Shown: positions 53,101-61,388 of the stretch, in pieces
Position numbering within the stretch: the stretch's first letter is position 1
How the letters are laid out: every line of letters begins with the position of its first letter
Assembly (NCBI RefSeq): GCF_030813435.1
Contig: NZ_JAUSUG010000016.1
Span: 62,001-126,000 of the forward strand
Source of the DNA: Evansella vedderi
GTDB taxonomy: Bacteria; Bacillota; Bacilli; Bacillales; Salisediminibacteriaceae
DNA: 64,000 nucleotides
Direction of reading: 5' to 3'
The notes under the pieces: generated by a model
The model's database searches: none
What the model was told of the DNA's origin: nothing
The model's input: only the letters and a program-made list of their open reading frames with translations
Position numbers and translations under genes: made by a program

Positions 53101-53385
53101 ATGCAATTAAGTACAAATAACGTTTTCTTAGTAATGTGGATGAATATATTTCTATTTTCCCAGAAAGTAAAAGAATCTACTAGTGTTAGAGAATTTTTTT
53201 CAGTAAAACCACAAACTAGCAATCATGTAGCTGGTCTAGTCATTATCTTCGTAAAACTAGTAGGTGTTGTTTTAATTGCTTGGGCAGTTGGACAAGCAAT
53301 TTGCTGGGCAACGACTGGATCAAACTTTCAATGGTACAGTAAAGTAGGAAATGGAAGCTGGGAATTTAGATTAGGTTGTAAATAA
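53101..53385 (+). CDS. Small hydrophobic peptide, candidate bacteriocin-like precursor
   Basis: The 94-residue product has a hydrophobic start (residues 8-19), a polar stretch KVKESTSVREFFSVKPQTS (22-40), a long hydrophobic helix (43-68) and a tail rich in Trp, Asn and Gly (FQWYSKVGNGSWEFRLGCK). Cysteines at 68 and 93 could pair. AAAGGGGGG nine bases upstream supports ATG 53101. It is followed on the same strand by a large membrane protein, an M50-type protease and an ABC ATPase, a context typical of exported, processed peptides such as the YydF-type. No known bacteriocin family is recognised, and no modifying enzyme is encoded next to it. Function is inferred from context only. Confidence 0.65.
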   Translation: MQLSTNNVFLVMWMNIFLFSQKVKESTSVREFFSVKPQTSNHVAGLVIIFVKLVGVVLIAWAVGQAICWATTGSNFQWYSKVGNGSWEFRLGCK

Positions 53386-53432
53386 ATTAACTTTGCTAAT
53401 CCCTTACATTGCTATTGAAAGGATGGTATCAT

Positions 53433-54803
53433 ATGTACAATTTACTTACTTTTATACAGCTCTTATTATGTCGACTAAAAAATAAAATATTTATTTTATC
53501 ATTACAAAGACCTGAAATTATCTTTGTCATTCTACTCGTTGCATTTTCAGGTCTAATGGCAGCACTGTACATGCCTTCCCTCCTAAATTATACGCTAGAA
53601 GTCAACATAGGAATGTTTCCAGGAACGTCATATGTTTTATTATGTTCAGCAATACTTCCATTCTTAATTTGGATTTTAAAACAAAATAATAAAAATGTAG
53701 AGGAGATTAGCATTTTTGGTTACATATTTCGAAATTATTTTAAGTACTTTAAAATATTTGGGATGTATGTAGTCTCTGGGACATTATCTTTGATTCTGTT
53801 ATATATTGTTCTATCGGTTTATGTTAATATACTCTTATTTCAATCTATGCTATTTTGGCATTTGATTGGATTAGTATTGTTTATTACTAGCTATGCCTTA
53901 GCTCTTTTAACTAACAACGTATTAACAAGTCGAAATTTGATCAAGGAAAACCGGTTCCTTTCTTTTAAGCTTTTTCTAATTTTTTACTTATTACTTTTTT
54001 TAATCCTACCCATTCATGAACCTCTAGGTTCATTGTGGCTATCAGAAAGTATATCTATTCCAGTTTTGTTACTATTACTTGTTATAGGAATCGTTTTATA
54101 TATCATAGCTGTTTCATCAGAAATAAAAACTGGTCAACAAAATTTAGGTATTAAAAGTGACTTTGAACGATTATCTAAAAACAGTAACCATATTTACTTA
54201 TTTTTAATTTTAATAGACATAAAAAAAAGTGTTATTTTTTATGTATTATCTATTTTGTTTTTACTATTTCTTGCATTTATTACCGATCAATCCTTTGTTA
54301 TGTTAGATTTATTTCAAGTTATTGTAATTATAGGGACAATTGGCATTATATTTCAAAAAGTTAGTGTTGTAGCTAGGCCTCTTAAAATAATAAGAGCTTC
54401 CAATTTTACATTTGCAATTTGGTTGTTAATCACTTATATCGTACTAGCAATTCTTTCAGTATTAGTTTTTTTTATACTTATTTCTTTGGTAAGTGGACAG
54501 AATTTATCATTTATCTTAGAAAATCAAGATTTACCATTGTACACAACGATTATCTTTTTCTGTACATACCTATCTATAATTGTGGCATATTTATTGGGAG
54601 ATTACTTAGGACCCACGGCGCAATCGATCTCTAGTGGAATTATCTTAATCATAAGCTATTGGGTTATTCCTGAAGTTTTTTACCGAATTATGTCACTTGA
54701 AAATACTCTACTTGAGAGTTTAGTTGCTATTGTTGTTTTATTTATCTTATTTTTAGTAAAGTGGGTAACCATATATGAATACAAAGATAGTGAAGTTATT
54801 TAA
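53433..54803 (+). CDS. Large multi-spanning protein, probable ABC permease of the peptide cassette
   Basis: The 456-residue protein has about twelve hydrophobic segments and few charged residues outside short loops (KNKIFILSLQRPEI, SEIKTGQQNLGIKSDFERL). No motif of a named family is seen, but size and topology fit the permeases that pair with single ABC ATPases, like the one at 55551. ATG 53433 is chosen with AAAGGATGG upstream. It lies 47 bases after the peptide gene and overlaps the protease gene by 29 bases, so the cassette is one operon. It could export the peptide or give immunity to it. Confidence 0.65.
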   Translation: MYNLLTFIQLLLCRLKNKIFILSLQRPEIIFVILLVAFSGLMAALYMPSLLNYTLEVNIGMFPGTSYVLLCSAILPFLIWILKQNNKNVEEISIFGYIFRNYFKYFKIFGMYVVSGTLSLILLYIVLSVYVNILLFQSMLFWHLIGLVLFITSYALALLTNNVLTSRNLIKENRFLSFKLFLIFYLLLFLILPIHEPLGSLWLSESISIPVLLLLLVIGIVLYIIAVSSEIKTGQQNLGIKSDFERLSKNSNHIYLFLILIDIKKSVIFYVLSILFLLFLAFITDQSFVMLDLFQVIVIIGTIGIIFQKVSVVARPLKIIRASNFTFAIWLLITYIVLAILSVLVFFILISLVSGQNLSFILENQDLPLYTTIIFFCTYLSIIVAYLLGDYLGPTAQSISSGIILIISYWVIPEVFYRIMSLENTLLESLVAIVVLFILFLVKWVTIYEYKDSEVI

Positions 54804-55263
54804 AATTCTTTATAGTGTTCTATGGATATATGTAAAGAATTCTAGCTTTTTCTTGGCTGCTATCTTTAGCATTATGTTCGTCATTACAAAAGATCCAAAG
54901 ATTAGCTTACAACTGGTTGTAATATTTATTTTCTATATGTGTATCCACGAATTAGGACACATTTCATTTCTTTTTTTTAGTGGGTTAGACTATAAATTAA
55001 AAGTAAAGAATTTATCGTTTAAAGTATTTTTTAATGAAGTTGCTTTTTGGAATTCACCTTTCAAAGTGAAACTGTCTGTCATCTTAGGTGGACCAGCTTT
55101 CGGTTTTCTGTTTTGTGTAATAGTTTTCTCATTATTTTATCATGTAACCCATATCGTCTATTTTGTTATTTTAATAACCATATGTGAGGTACTAAATCTT
55201 ATTTTTGGTCAAGATGGTCGAATGTTAGAAAATTTAATGAAGAAAAGGGTGGAAAATAAATGA
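54775..55263 (+). CDS. M50-type (site-2-protease-like) membrane metalloprotease
   Basis: The 162-residue protein has four to five spans and the zinc motif HELGH at residues 58-62 within YMCIHELGHISFLFFSG. The third ligand is probably D147 in NLIFGQDGRML, matching the N-x-x-x-x-x-D-G pattern of S2P enzymes. It is short for the family, comparable to YydH-like proteases of peptide clusters. It would cleave within the membrane, perhaps the hydrophobic precursor encoded three genes upstream. The start at 54775 overlaps the permease end; its stop overlaps the next ATG (ATGA). Confidence 0.8.
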   Translation: MNTKIVKLFKILYSVLWIYVKNSSFFLAAIFSIMFVITKDPKISLQLVVIFIFYMCIHELGHISFLFFSGLDYKLKVKNLSFKVFFNEVAFWNSPFKVKLSVILGGPAFGFLFCVIVFSLFYHVTHIVYFVILITICEVLNLIFGQDGRMLENLMKKRVENK

Positions 55264-55547
55264 AAAACGTTAGATTACTTGTGAGTACCATTTTTATTAT
55301 TATTTTTTTCTTATTTTTCTTAAGTTTTTATTTCTTTGCACAAAATCTTAATAACCCAGTTTCAGAGTCAACTGCAATACCATTTGAGACTTTTTATATT
55401 TATAATCTGGAAACAAACGGTGAAGTTGGTATTAATATATTAAACTTATTAATAGTTTCTTTTGTATTATCAATACCACTGTTCTTTATTTTAAAGTTTT
55501 TTAGTTCATTTATTTCTAATAAACTCGCTAAAAAAGGGAGAATTTAA
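55260..55547 (+). CDS. Small two-span membrane protein of the peptide cassette
   Basis: The 95-residue product has a first span (LLVSTIFIIIFFLFFLSFYFF), an external loop of about 35 residues (NNPVSESTAIPFETFYIYNL) and a second span (LLIVSFVLSIPLFFILKFF) with a basic end. No family is recognised. The ATG overlaps the protease stop and the gene ends three bases before the ATPase gene, so it is an integral part of the operon. Small proteins of this build often serve as immunity proteins or transporter subunits; neither is shown. Confidence 0.65.
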   Translation: MKNVRLLVSTIFIIIFFLFFLSFYFFAQNLNNPVSESTAIPFETFYIYNLETNGEVGINILNLLIVSFVLSIPLFFILKFFSSFISNKLAKKGRI

Positions 55548-55550
55548 GTT

Positions 55551-56273
55551 ATGGTAGATCAAATCAAAATTAAAAATTTATCGAAGTCATACGGGAAAAC
55601 TACAGCACTAAGAGATATTAATATAGAATTCAATAAAGGTAAAATCTACGCTGTATTAGGTCACAATGGAGCTGGAAAGACAACCTTGATGAAGGAAATC
55701 TTAGGTTTATATAAGAAAAATGATGCTATTCATTATTATCATGATGGTCAAGTGATATCTTTTCCTAAATACCAAATGTCCTTTTCCCCAGAACAATACT
55801 CTCTTCTAGAAGATTTAACAGCACTAGAATATTTGATGTTTGTAGCAAAACTATATAAAAAGTATCATTCAGTTACCCAGGAAAAAATATATGAGCTTTT
55901 GCGAATATTTGAATTGTATGAGAAGAGAAATAAATTTCTTTTCACGATGTCCAATGGTATGAAAAAGAAAATTAGTCACATTGCAGCCATTGTGTTAGAA
56001 ACAGATTTCGTATTCCTTGATGAGCCTTTTGCTGCGCTAGATCCTGTTTCAATTTATACCTTAAAAAAAATGATGAAAGAAAATATCCATAATCAGACAT
56101 ATATATTATGTACACATCAATTAGATATTGTTGATAGCTTAGGTATGAAAAATGACAGATTTGAGGTTATTTTGTTAAAGCAAGGAAATCTTATTTTTCA
56201 AGGAAATATTAAACAACTCTTATATAATACAAATAAAGATTCGATTGAAGAAGCATATCTTTATTACCATTAG
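55551..56273 (+). CDS. ABC transporter ATP-binding protein of the peptide cassette
   Basis: The 240-residue ATPase has Walker A GHNGAGKTT at 37-45, a Q-loop in MSFSPEQYSLLEDLTALEYL, a divergent signature MSNGMKKKI in place of LSGGQ, Walker B FVFLDEPFAALD and the switch His in LCTHQLD. It resembles single-domain ATPases of peptide export or self-protection systems. It starts three bases after the small membrane gene with AGGGAG upstream and is the last gene of the cassette. Its partner should be the permease at 53433. Confidence 0.88.
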   Translation: MVDQIKIKNLSKSYGKTTALRDINIEFNKGKIYAVLGHNGAGKTTLMKEILGLYKKNDAIHYYHDGQVISFPKYQMSFSPEQYSLLEDLTALEYLMFVAKLYKKYHSVTQEKIYELLRIFELYEKRNKFLFTMSNGMKKKISHIAAIVLETDFVFLDEPFAALDPVSIYTLKKMMKENIHNQTYILCTHQLDIVDSLGMKNDRFEVILLKQGNLIFQGNIKQLLYNTNKDSIEEAYLYYH

Positions 56274-56837
56274 TATCGGTGTCAGTCTCATTTGAATAAG
56301 ATAGTTTTTGGTGCCTTACCATTTTTCTTACCTTTAATATTGAGCCATTTCAAACTTCCTTTACCTCTTCTTCCTCTCTAGATGTAGATAGTTTGGTCAC
56401 TTTCTATCATAAGAGCGGTTTGTGAAATTGGAAATTGTGTGGCTCATTCTTATGTGACCAAACTCTTAAAAAGTGGCTCAAATCTAATTTATCAGATACA
56501 TCTACTGTCATTCATTTGGAGATGTGGAATTTTATAGCTTGAAAGGAGTAGCATTTTTATTATTAAACAAACGGGAGCGGGCGACAACTTCTATTATAAG
56601 CGGTTTAAAGCATAGGTAGACGGGAGCATTCATATTAGACAAGATAACAACTGACTTGCTCAGCGATCTAGGAGAGGAAGAAGATTCAAAGGAATTTTTT
56701 TAATTTTACAAAAATAGTGGAGTATAATAAAAAATATGTAGAATTTAACATTTTTGTAAGTTATAATATTTTAATAGGTAGTAAGTTTAGAACTATAGTT
56801 TTATGAGTTTTCCGAATTGGATACGAGGAGTTTAAAC
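56274..56837. other. Gene-free region with possible remnants
   Basis: No intact gene is seen. AGTTTGGTCAC (about 56388) and GTGACCAAACT (about 56453) form an 11-bp inverted repeat. The frame near 56619-56702 reads TGAFILDKITTDLLSDLGEEE to a stop and looks gene-like, but has no start or partner. It may be the relic of a lost gene. Confidence 0.35.
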
Positions 56838-57830
56838 ATGAATAAATCGTTAAGTGTGCTCTTTGATAAAGTAGGGCTGCATTCTTTACATCGTAAAAAA
56901 AGTTTACATACACAATTTCGTAATGATACCGATTTCCAAGCTTCTAAAGCCAATCGAAATCGGGCTTCCTTTTATAAATTAATTGAAATACCTAATATAT
57001 TATTTGAATTAGCAGATCAAAAAGACTCTCTATCAGGGTCTTTTTATTATAATAGTCCCATTCATTCTGGCGATATGAATAATGATATAGCAAGGGGGAT
57101 GTGCTATTTAAGTCAAAATGACGAAGAACCTGTTCATGCCATTATTGTTCATGGGTGGCGTTCAGACAGTTTGAATAAATTTAAGTCCATATTCTTAAAA
57201 AAGATGCAAAATAAAGGTTATAATGTTTATTTTCCGACCCTTCCCTACCATTTTGATCGAGCTTCTACAAGTCTTTATAGTGGGGAATATTTGATTAGTG
57301 CAGACGTGTGTAGAACTATTACCGCCATCAAACAAGCAGTTGTAGAGATTAGGGCGTTAATTCAATGGTTAAAACAAAATAAAGGTGGGAAAGTAATTCT
57401 TATTGGTATAAGTCTTGGAGGGTATATTTCTAACCTAGTTAGTTTATACGAAAAAGAAATCGATGTGCTTGTTTCCATTATGTACGCAAATAATCTTTCT
57501 TATGAAATTTGGCATACACCTATTGGAAAGCACATTAAGCAAGATTTGAAGAAGCATAGCTTTACATATGAACAATTACAGGAGTGCTGGTCAATCCTTC
57601 GTGCAGATGAGGGTCAGCCAATGATACCAAAAGAAAAAATATTACTAATAAGTGGAAAATATGATCAGTATGTTACGGAAAAAGATGCAAAAAAACTTTG
57701 GAGTGCTTGGAGTAAACCGCAGCGCCTTCTTTATCCATGTGGGCATGCAGGAATTATCTTTCATCGTAAGCAAATTGCGAAAGATACGATAGACTTTATA
57801 GAAGCCTCTATTACTAATGGAAGTGAATAA
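56838..57830 (+). CDS. Alpha/beta hydrolase
   Basis: The 330-residue cytoplasmic protein has an alpha/beta-hydrolase core: the oxyanion strand HAIIVHGWRSDSLNKF, the nucleophile elbow GISLGG with S192, D276 in LISGKYDQYV and H303 in PCGHAGII. The first 90 residues are basic and unassigned. No lipase lid motif or esterase family is recognised. ATG 56838 follows GAGGAG. It ends three bases before a ComP-like kinase gene, so enzyme and sensor are co-expressed; it may make or degrade the signal, which is inference. Confidence 0.82.
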   Translation: MNKSLSVLFDKVGLHSLHRKKSLHTQFRNDTDFQASKANRNRASFYKLIEIPNILFELADQKDSLSGSFYYNSPIHSGDMNNDIARGMCYLSQNDEEPVHAIIVHGWRSDSLNKFKSIFLKKMQNKGYNVYFPTLPYHFDRASTSLYSGEYLISADVCRTITAIKQAVVEIRALIQWLKQNKGGKVILIGISLGGYISNLVSLYEKEIDVLVSIMYANNLSYEIWHTPIGKHIKQDLKKHSFTYEQLQECWSILRADEGQPMIPKEKILLISGKYDQYVTEKDAKKLWSAWSKPQRLLYPCGHAGIIFHRKQIAKDTIDFIEASITNGSE

Positions 57831-57833
57831 ACG

Positions 57834-59303
57834 ATGTTGTTTTTATTTATTCTCTTGTGGGGAGTAGGTTTATTATTAATAGTATTTGACCCAAAAAGAG
57901 AAACAACCCGTTGGGCGAGTGTAATAGCTTTTGCTGGCGGTGCTGGAGGACTTTCTGTTGTTATCGAAGAAAATATAAAACTAAGAATGGTAGAAAGTAT
58001 TAGTTCGGGATATATGGATGGGACGCTATTGTTCATGGAGCATATATTAGCATTTATTTCCCATTATGTTACCCCATATGGGTTCCTTATCTTTTCTATT
58101 ACATATTCTAACCTATTATCCAACACTTGGAAAAAATATTCAAAAATAATTCTACTTACCCCAATTTTCTTAATGGGTATTTTCTTTCCAATCTATCCTA
58201 ATTTAATTGTCCCGTATGCCATTGCTAGCTGGTGGGTAACCCCCTATATTATTTGCGGTATTGTTTTACTTATATATGCTTTTATTCAGGAACAGCATCC
58301 GTCTAAAAAACGCCAACGGCTTTTAGTAAATTTAGCCTTTATCCCGGCAATAACCTTCGCATTATTTACTAACTATATTTTACGAATGATGAACATTGAT
58401 GACTTTTGGCGATATAATTATTGGATCGTTTCCTTTGCCACTATTGTTTTTTTTATAGGTCTAATAAGATATGGCTTTATAGGCTTAAAACTTCAAGTGC
58501 AGCGCCAGCAATATGCACAAATAACGCCGGAAATAAATTCAGGGACTGCCCTCTTAAATCATGTGTTAAAAAACGATATAAAAAGTATGGTAGAGGTAGA
58601 GGATTTAATAAAAGAATTAGAGGGCTTAAAATCAAAAAAACTCACTTCTACTAGTTACAAGTTTCTCAGTCAATTAATATTTAATTGGGCAGAAAGAGAA
58701 AGAAAGAAATTAGCTAGTGATATCCATGACTCTGTACTGCAAGATATTATCATCGTGAAAAGGAAAATTGAAGAAATAAAGCTAGTAACCGCAGAAAAAC
58801 AACCTGAATTAGAAAATAGAGTAACAGAATTGGAAGAAGAAATTTTAGATATTATGTTTAGTATGAGGGACACATGCCAAGAATTAGCACCGCCACTTTT
58901 GGCGGAGATGGATCTCCCACATGCATTACACGATTTAGAAGAGAAATTCAAGTTGCGTTCTAATAGCAAGCTTAATATTAAATTTGTAAAAAGTCCTAAT
59001 CAATTGTTAAATAATGATTATAAACTAGTGGTTTATCGTATCGTTCAAGAATTACTGAATAACGCCAATAAGCATGCAAAAGCGACAGAAGTAATTATCT
59101 TGATTAAAATTCATAATCATAATGTGGAATTATATTATCAAGATAATGGAGTAGGCACAGATCTTAGCTTAATCAATAAAGATCAAAAAAAAATAGGTTT
59201 AATAGGGATGGCAGCGAGAGTTCATGGTGTGGGAGGATATATGAAATTTAATTCAGAACCTAATAAAGGCATGAATGTTCAAGTTGAGATTCCATTAAAA
59301 TAA
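57834..59303 (+). CDS. ComP-like membrane sensor histidine kinase
   Basis: The 489-residue kinase has seven or eight membrane spans in residues 1-215 with almost no external domain, a linker (220-275), the HisKA_3 box ERERKKLASDIHDSVLQD with H298, and a terminal ATPase (VVYRIVQELLNNANKHAKA, DNGVGTD, GLIGMAARVHGVGG). This is the build of ComP and similar peptide-sensing kinases of bacilli. ComP has about 770 residues, so this one is shorter at its membrane end. It is followed by a ComA-like regulator. The signal is unknown; no comQ or comX lies beside it. Confidence 0.85.
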   Translation: MLFLFILLWGVGLLLIVFDPKRETTRWASVIAFAGGAGGLSVVIEENIKLRMVESISSGYMDGTLLFMEHILAFISHYVTPYGFLIFSITYSNLLSNTWKKYSKIILLTPIFLMGIFFPIYPNLIVPYAIASWWVTPYIICGIVLLIYAFIQEQHPSKKRQRLLVNLAFIPAITFALFTNYILRMMNIDDFWRYNYWIVSFATIVFFIGLIRYGFIGLKLQVQRQQYAQITPEINSGTALLNHVLKNDIKSMVEVEDLIKELEGLKSKKLTSTSYKFLSQLIFNWAERERKKLASDIHDSVLQDIIIVKRKIEEIKLVTAEKQPELENRVTELEEEILDIMFSMRDTCQELAPPLLAEMDLPHALHDLEEKFKLRSNSKLNIKFVKSPNQLLNNDYKLVVYRIVQELLNNANKHAKATEVIILIKIHNHNVELYYQDNGVGTDLSLINKDQKKIGLIGMAARVHGVGGYMKFNSEPNKGMNVQVEIPLK

Positions 59304-59327
59304 TTAACGGTGTTAGAAGGTGACAGG

Positions 59328-59972
59328 GTGATTACTATTCTTATTGTAGACGATCATTCGATAGTAGGAGAAGGTACAAAAACATTATTAGCCAGTGAAC
59401 CTGATTTTAGTACGGATTTTCTTGGATCAAGTGTAGAAATCGTTGATTTAATAAAAGAAAAAAAGTACGACGTTTATTTGCTAGATTTGCATATGCCTGA
59501 AATTAGTGGTATAGAATTAACAAAAAAGATCGTATGTGTTCACAAGGATGCGAAAGTGCTTATCTTTACTGGTCATGATATTTCCAGCCATTTTAACTAT
59601 TTAATGGAAGTAGGTGTTTCAGGGTTCATAAGTAAATCAAGTTCTAAACAGCAGCTTATCCGTACAGTAAGAGGTGCTGTTGATAATCAAGCGGTTATCC
59701 CTTTAGAACTATTGCATCAGCTACGGAGGACAGAAAACAAAAAATGTATAGAGAATGGGAAAGAAATAAACTTGACTCGTAAGGAAGAGGAAATTTTAAT
59801 AAAGGTTGCTGAAGGATTGACAAATGAACAAATAGGCGAAAAAATTTTTATGACTAAAAGAAGTGTAGAGAGGTATTTAACTGGGATCTTTAAGAAGTTG
59901 AAGGTGAGTTCGAGAGTGGAAGCCGTTGAAAAAGGTCGGATGTTAGGGTTGATACCAGAAGTTTTGATTTGA
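59328..59972 (+). CDS. ComA-like LuxR-family response regulator
   Basis: The 214-residue regulator has a receiver with D53 (VYLLDLHMPEISGIELTKKI), the ComA-like opening LIVDDHSIVGEGTKTLL, TGHDI and SKSSSKQQL, and a LuxR-type HTH (LTRKEEEILIKVAEGLTNEQIGEKIFMTKRSVERYLTGIF, then KLKVSSRVEAVEKG) very close in pattern to ComA. GTG 59328 follows AAGGTG at a good distance; TTG 59310 is the alternative. It is the partner of the kinase 24 bases upstream. Targets are unknown, but the nearby peptide cassette is a candidate. Confidence 0.88.
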   Translation: MITILIVDDHSIVGEGTKTLLASEPDFSTDFLGSSVEIVDLIKEKKYDVYLLDLHMPEISGIELTKKIVCVHKDAKVLIFTGHDISSHFNYLMEVGVSGFISKSSSKQQLIRTVRGAVDNQAVIPLELLHQLRRTENKKCIENGKEINLTRKEEEILIKVAEGLTNEQIGEKIFMTKRSVERYLTGIFKKLKVSSRVEAVEKGRMLGLIPEVLI

Positions 59973-59974
59973 AA

Positions 59975-60010
59975 AGAGGATGTTCTCGGTTTGAGGACGT
60001 CCTTTTTCAT
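59975..60010 (+). terminator. Terminator after the response regulator
   Basis: GAGGATGTTCTC pairs imperfectly with GAGGACGTCCTT and is followed by TTTC. Confidence 0.65.
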
Positions 60011-60212
60011 ATTTGGGTGGATAAAACAATGATGCTACTACTATACTTTTTTAACATACCGATAAGAAAAGGATTAATAGATTTTAAGAAGAAGATGGTC
60101 TACGTTCCCCGGGATATTTGCCTTGAAGAAAAAAGGGGGGGTTACTGATATTTTTCCGTCTCTAATCGTACTTAGGTTATTGTTTAACTGGGATTACGGT
60201 CCCTTTACTTAA

Positions 60213-60336
60213 CTGGGACAAAAGCGTTTTATCAATGAGAAATCCGAACGGAGCATATAAATCGCTTCGGAAATATACTTCGCAATGGTATTGCATTGTT
60301 CGTAATTTCATTTAAACACTTTAGTTATGTCCCAGC
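60213..60336. repeat. 124-bp non-coding element with CTGGGACA/TGTCCCAG ends
   Basis: CTGGGACA at 60213-60220 is the exact complement of TGTCCCAG at 60329-60336. The inside has no ORF, and no gene is present in 59973-60395. Size and build match small dispersed elements of Bacillaceae. It differs in sequence from the element at 6332. Confidence 0.6.
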
Positions 60337-60395
60337 CTCGTATTTTAAGGAGTAAGTACTATTATTGGAAAGTCGCCTATTTTGCTCCCCAGGTT

Positions 60396-61151
60396 TTAAG
60401 GGGTATGATGAAATTGCTCTATCATAAACCTTAAAGCCTGATGAACTTCATTTAAATGTTCTTTTACCTTCGTTGTAAGGATGCTATATTGTTTTTTACC
60501 GAATTCCGTTACCCCGTAACTCCGTTGTGAACGTGTTTCTTCATCCAGCCAAAAGCTTGACACCAATTCATCGTAATCCATCTCCCTAAGAACTTGATAA
60601 AAATATCCCTGATTATTCACCCAGCCAAACCATAGACTCATATCCCTATACAAAGCCCCACCGTGAAGTGTCTTTTCATGGATTAGACGGTGTAATGTAT
60701 ACCAACGTATTAACACTTTTACATTCACTATTTTACTTAAGTATCGTTTTTCGTGGTCGCTAAGGGAAACATCCAAGGTATGGACTGTTTGCGAGGAAAT
60801 GGTCTTCCTCATATGATCCATAATCTTTATAAGTTTTTCCAGAGTGGGATAGATCGTTTTACGATACTCCTCTAAGAAGTGAGAACCATCATTACATAAG
60901 TAAAAAATCTTTTTTCTCCCTTGTTTTTGATACTCAATCAGACCAGTTTTTTGTAATTCTTCTATGGTTTTATATACATAGGTTCTTGAACGTGTTTGAC
61001 TAGTTTGATCTTTCCTAGATTTTTCAGAAACAACTCGATAAATAGCTGCGGCATGGGTAGGTGCTTGGTTAATAATCTGTAAGATGATAAGGTGCAAAAC
61101 ATCTCTCTGGGTTAGTCCAATCTTATTTAGTGAACTAGAAGTTGCTGTCAT
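60396..61151 (-). CDS. PadR-like regulator with two winged-helix modules
   Basis: The 251-residue protein starts with a PadR-type winged helix (GLTQRDVLHLIILQIINQAP, RTYVYKTIEELQKTGLIEYQKQGRKKIFYLC), followed by a helical region. A second similar module is placed at about 155-250 (LHGGALYRDMSLWFGWVNNQGYFYQVLREMDYDELV, YGVTEFGKKQYSIL). Two DNA-binding modules in one chain are uncommon for PadR proteins, which dimerise. AAAGGATGG before the ATG fixes the start. It is divergent from the CarD-like cluster. The family call is based on the wing motifs. Confidence 0.7.
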   Translation of the reverse strand: MTATSSSLNKIGLTQRDVLHLIILQIINQAPTHAAAIYRVVSEKSRKDQTSQTRSRTYVYKTIEELQKTGLIEYQKQGRKKIFYLCNDGSHFLEEYRKTIYPTLEKLIKIMDHMRKTISSQTVHTLDVSLSDHEKRYLSKIVNVKVLIRWYTLHRLIHEKTLHGGALYRDMSLWFGWVNNQGYFYQVLREMDYDELVSSFWLDEETRSQRSYGVTEFGKKQYSILTTKVKEHLNEVHQALRFMIEQFHHTP

Positions 61152-61331
61152 TGACTCACCATCCTTTAAAAATATAATTACGTCTATATTTTAACACAAT
61201 TTTAATGTACCTTTAGCAAGTATTATGTTATCATCAATATATGTACTTACATTCCAATATTTAACATAAAAAACCAATATGTATCGGGAAATTTTAAAAA
61301 ATAGCCATTAAGTATAAAGGGGGTGATTACC

Positions 61332-61388
61332 TTGCAGAGTTCCAAATGTTCTCTCAAAAAAATATGGGAGGGGAGCTTTATTGTTTAA
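61332..61388 (+). CDS. 18-codon leader ORF overlapping the CarD-like gene
   Basis: GGGGGTG lies upstream of TTG 61332, which encodes MQSSKCSLKKIWEGSFIV and stops at 61388, overlapping the CarD-like start (61381) by eight bases in another frame. It could couple translation of the next gene. Too short to prove by sequence. Confidence 0.35.
   Translation: MQSSKCSLKKIWEGSFIV

Noticed and set aside
53101-53385. Peptide as a circular bacteriocin of the AS-48/circularin type
   Set aside because: It lacks the multi-helix, cysteine-free saposin-like core of those families, and no DUF95-type protein is encoded beside it.
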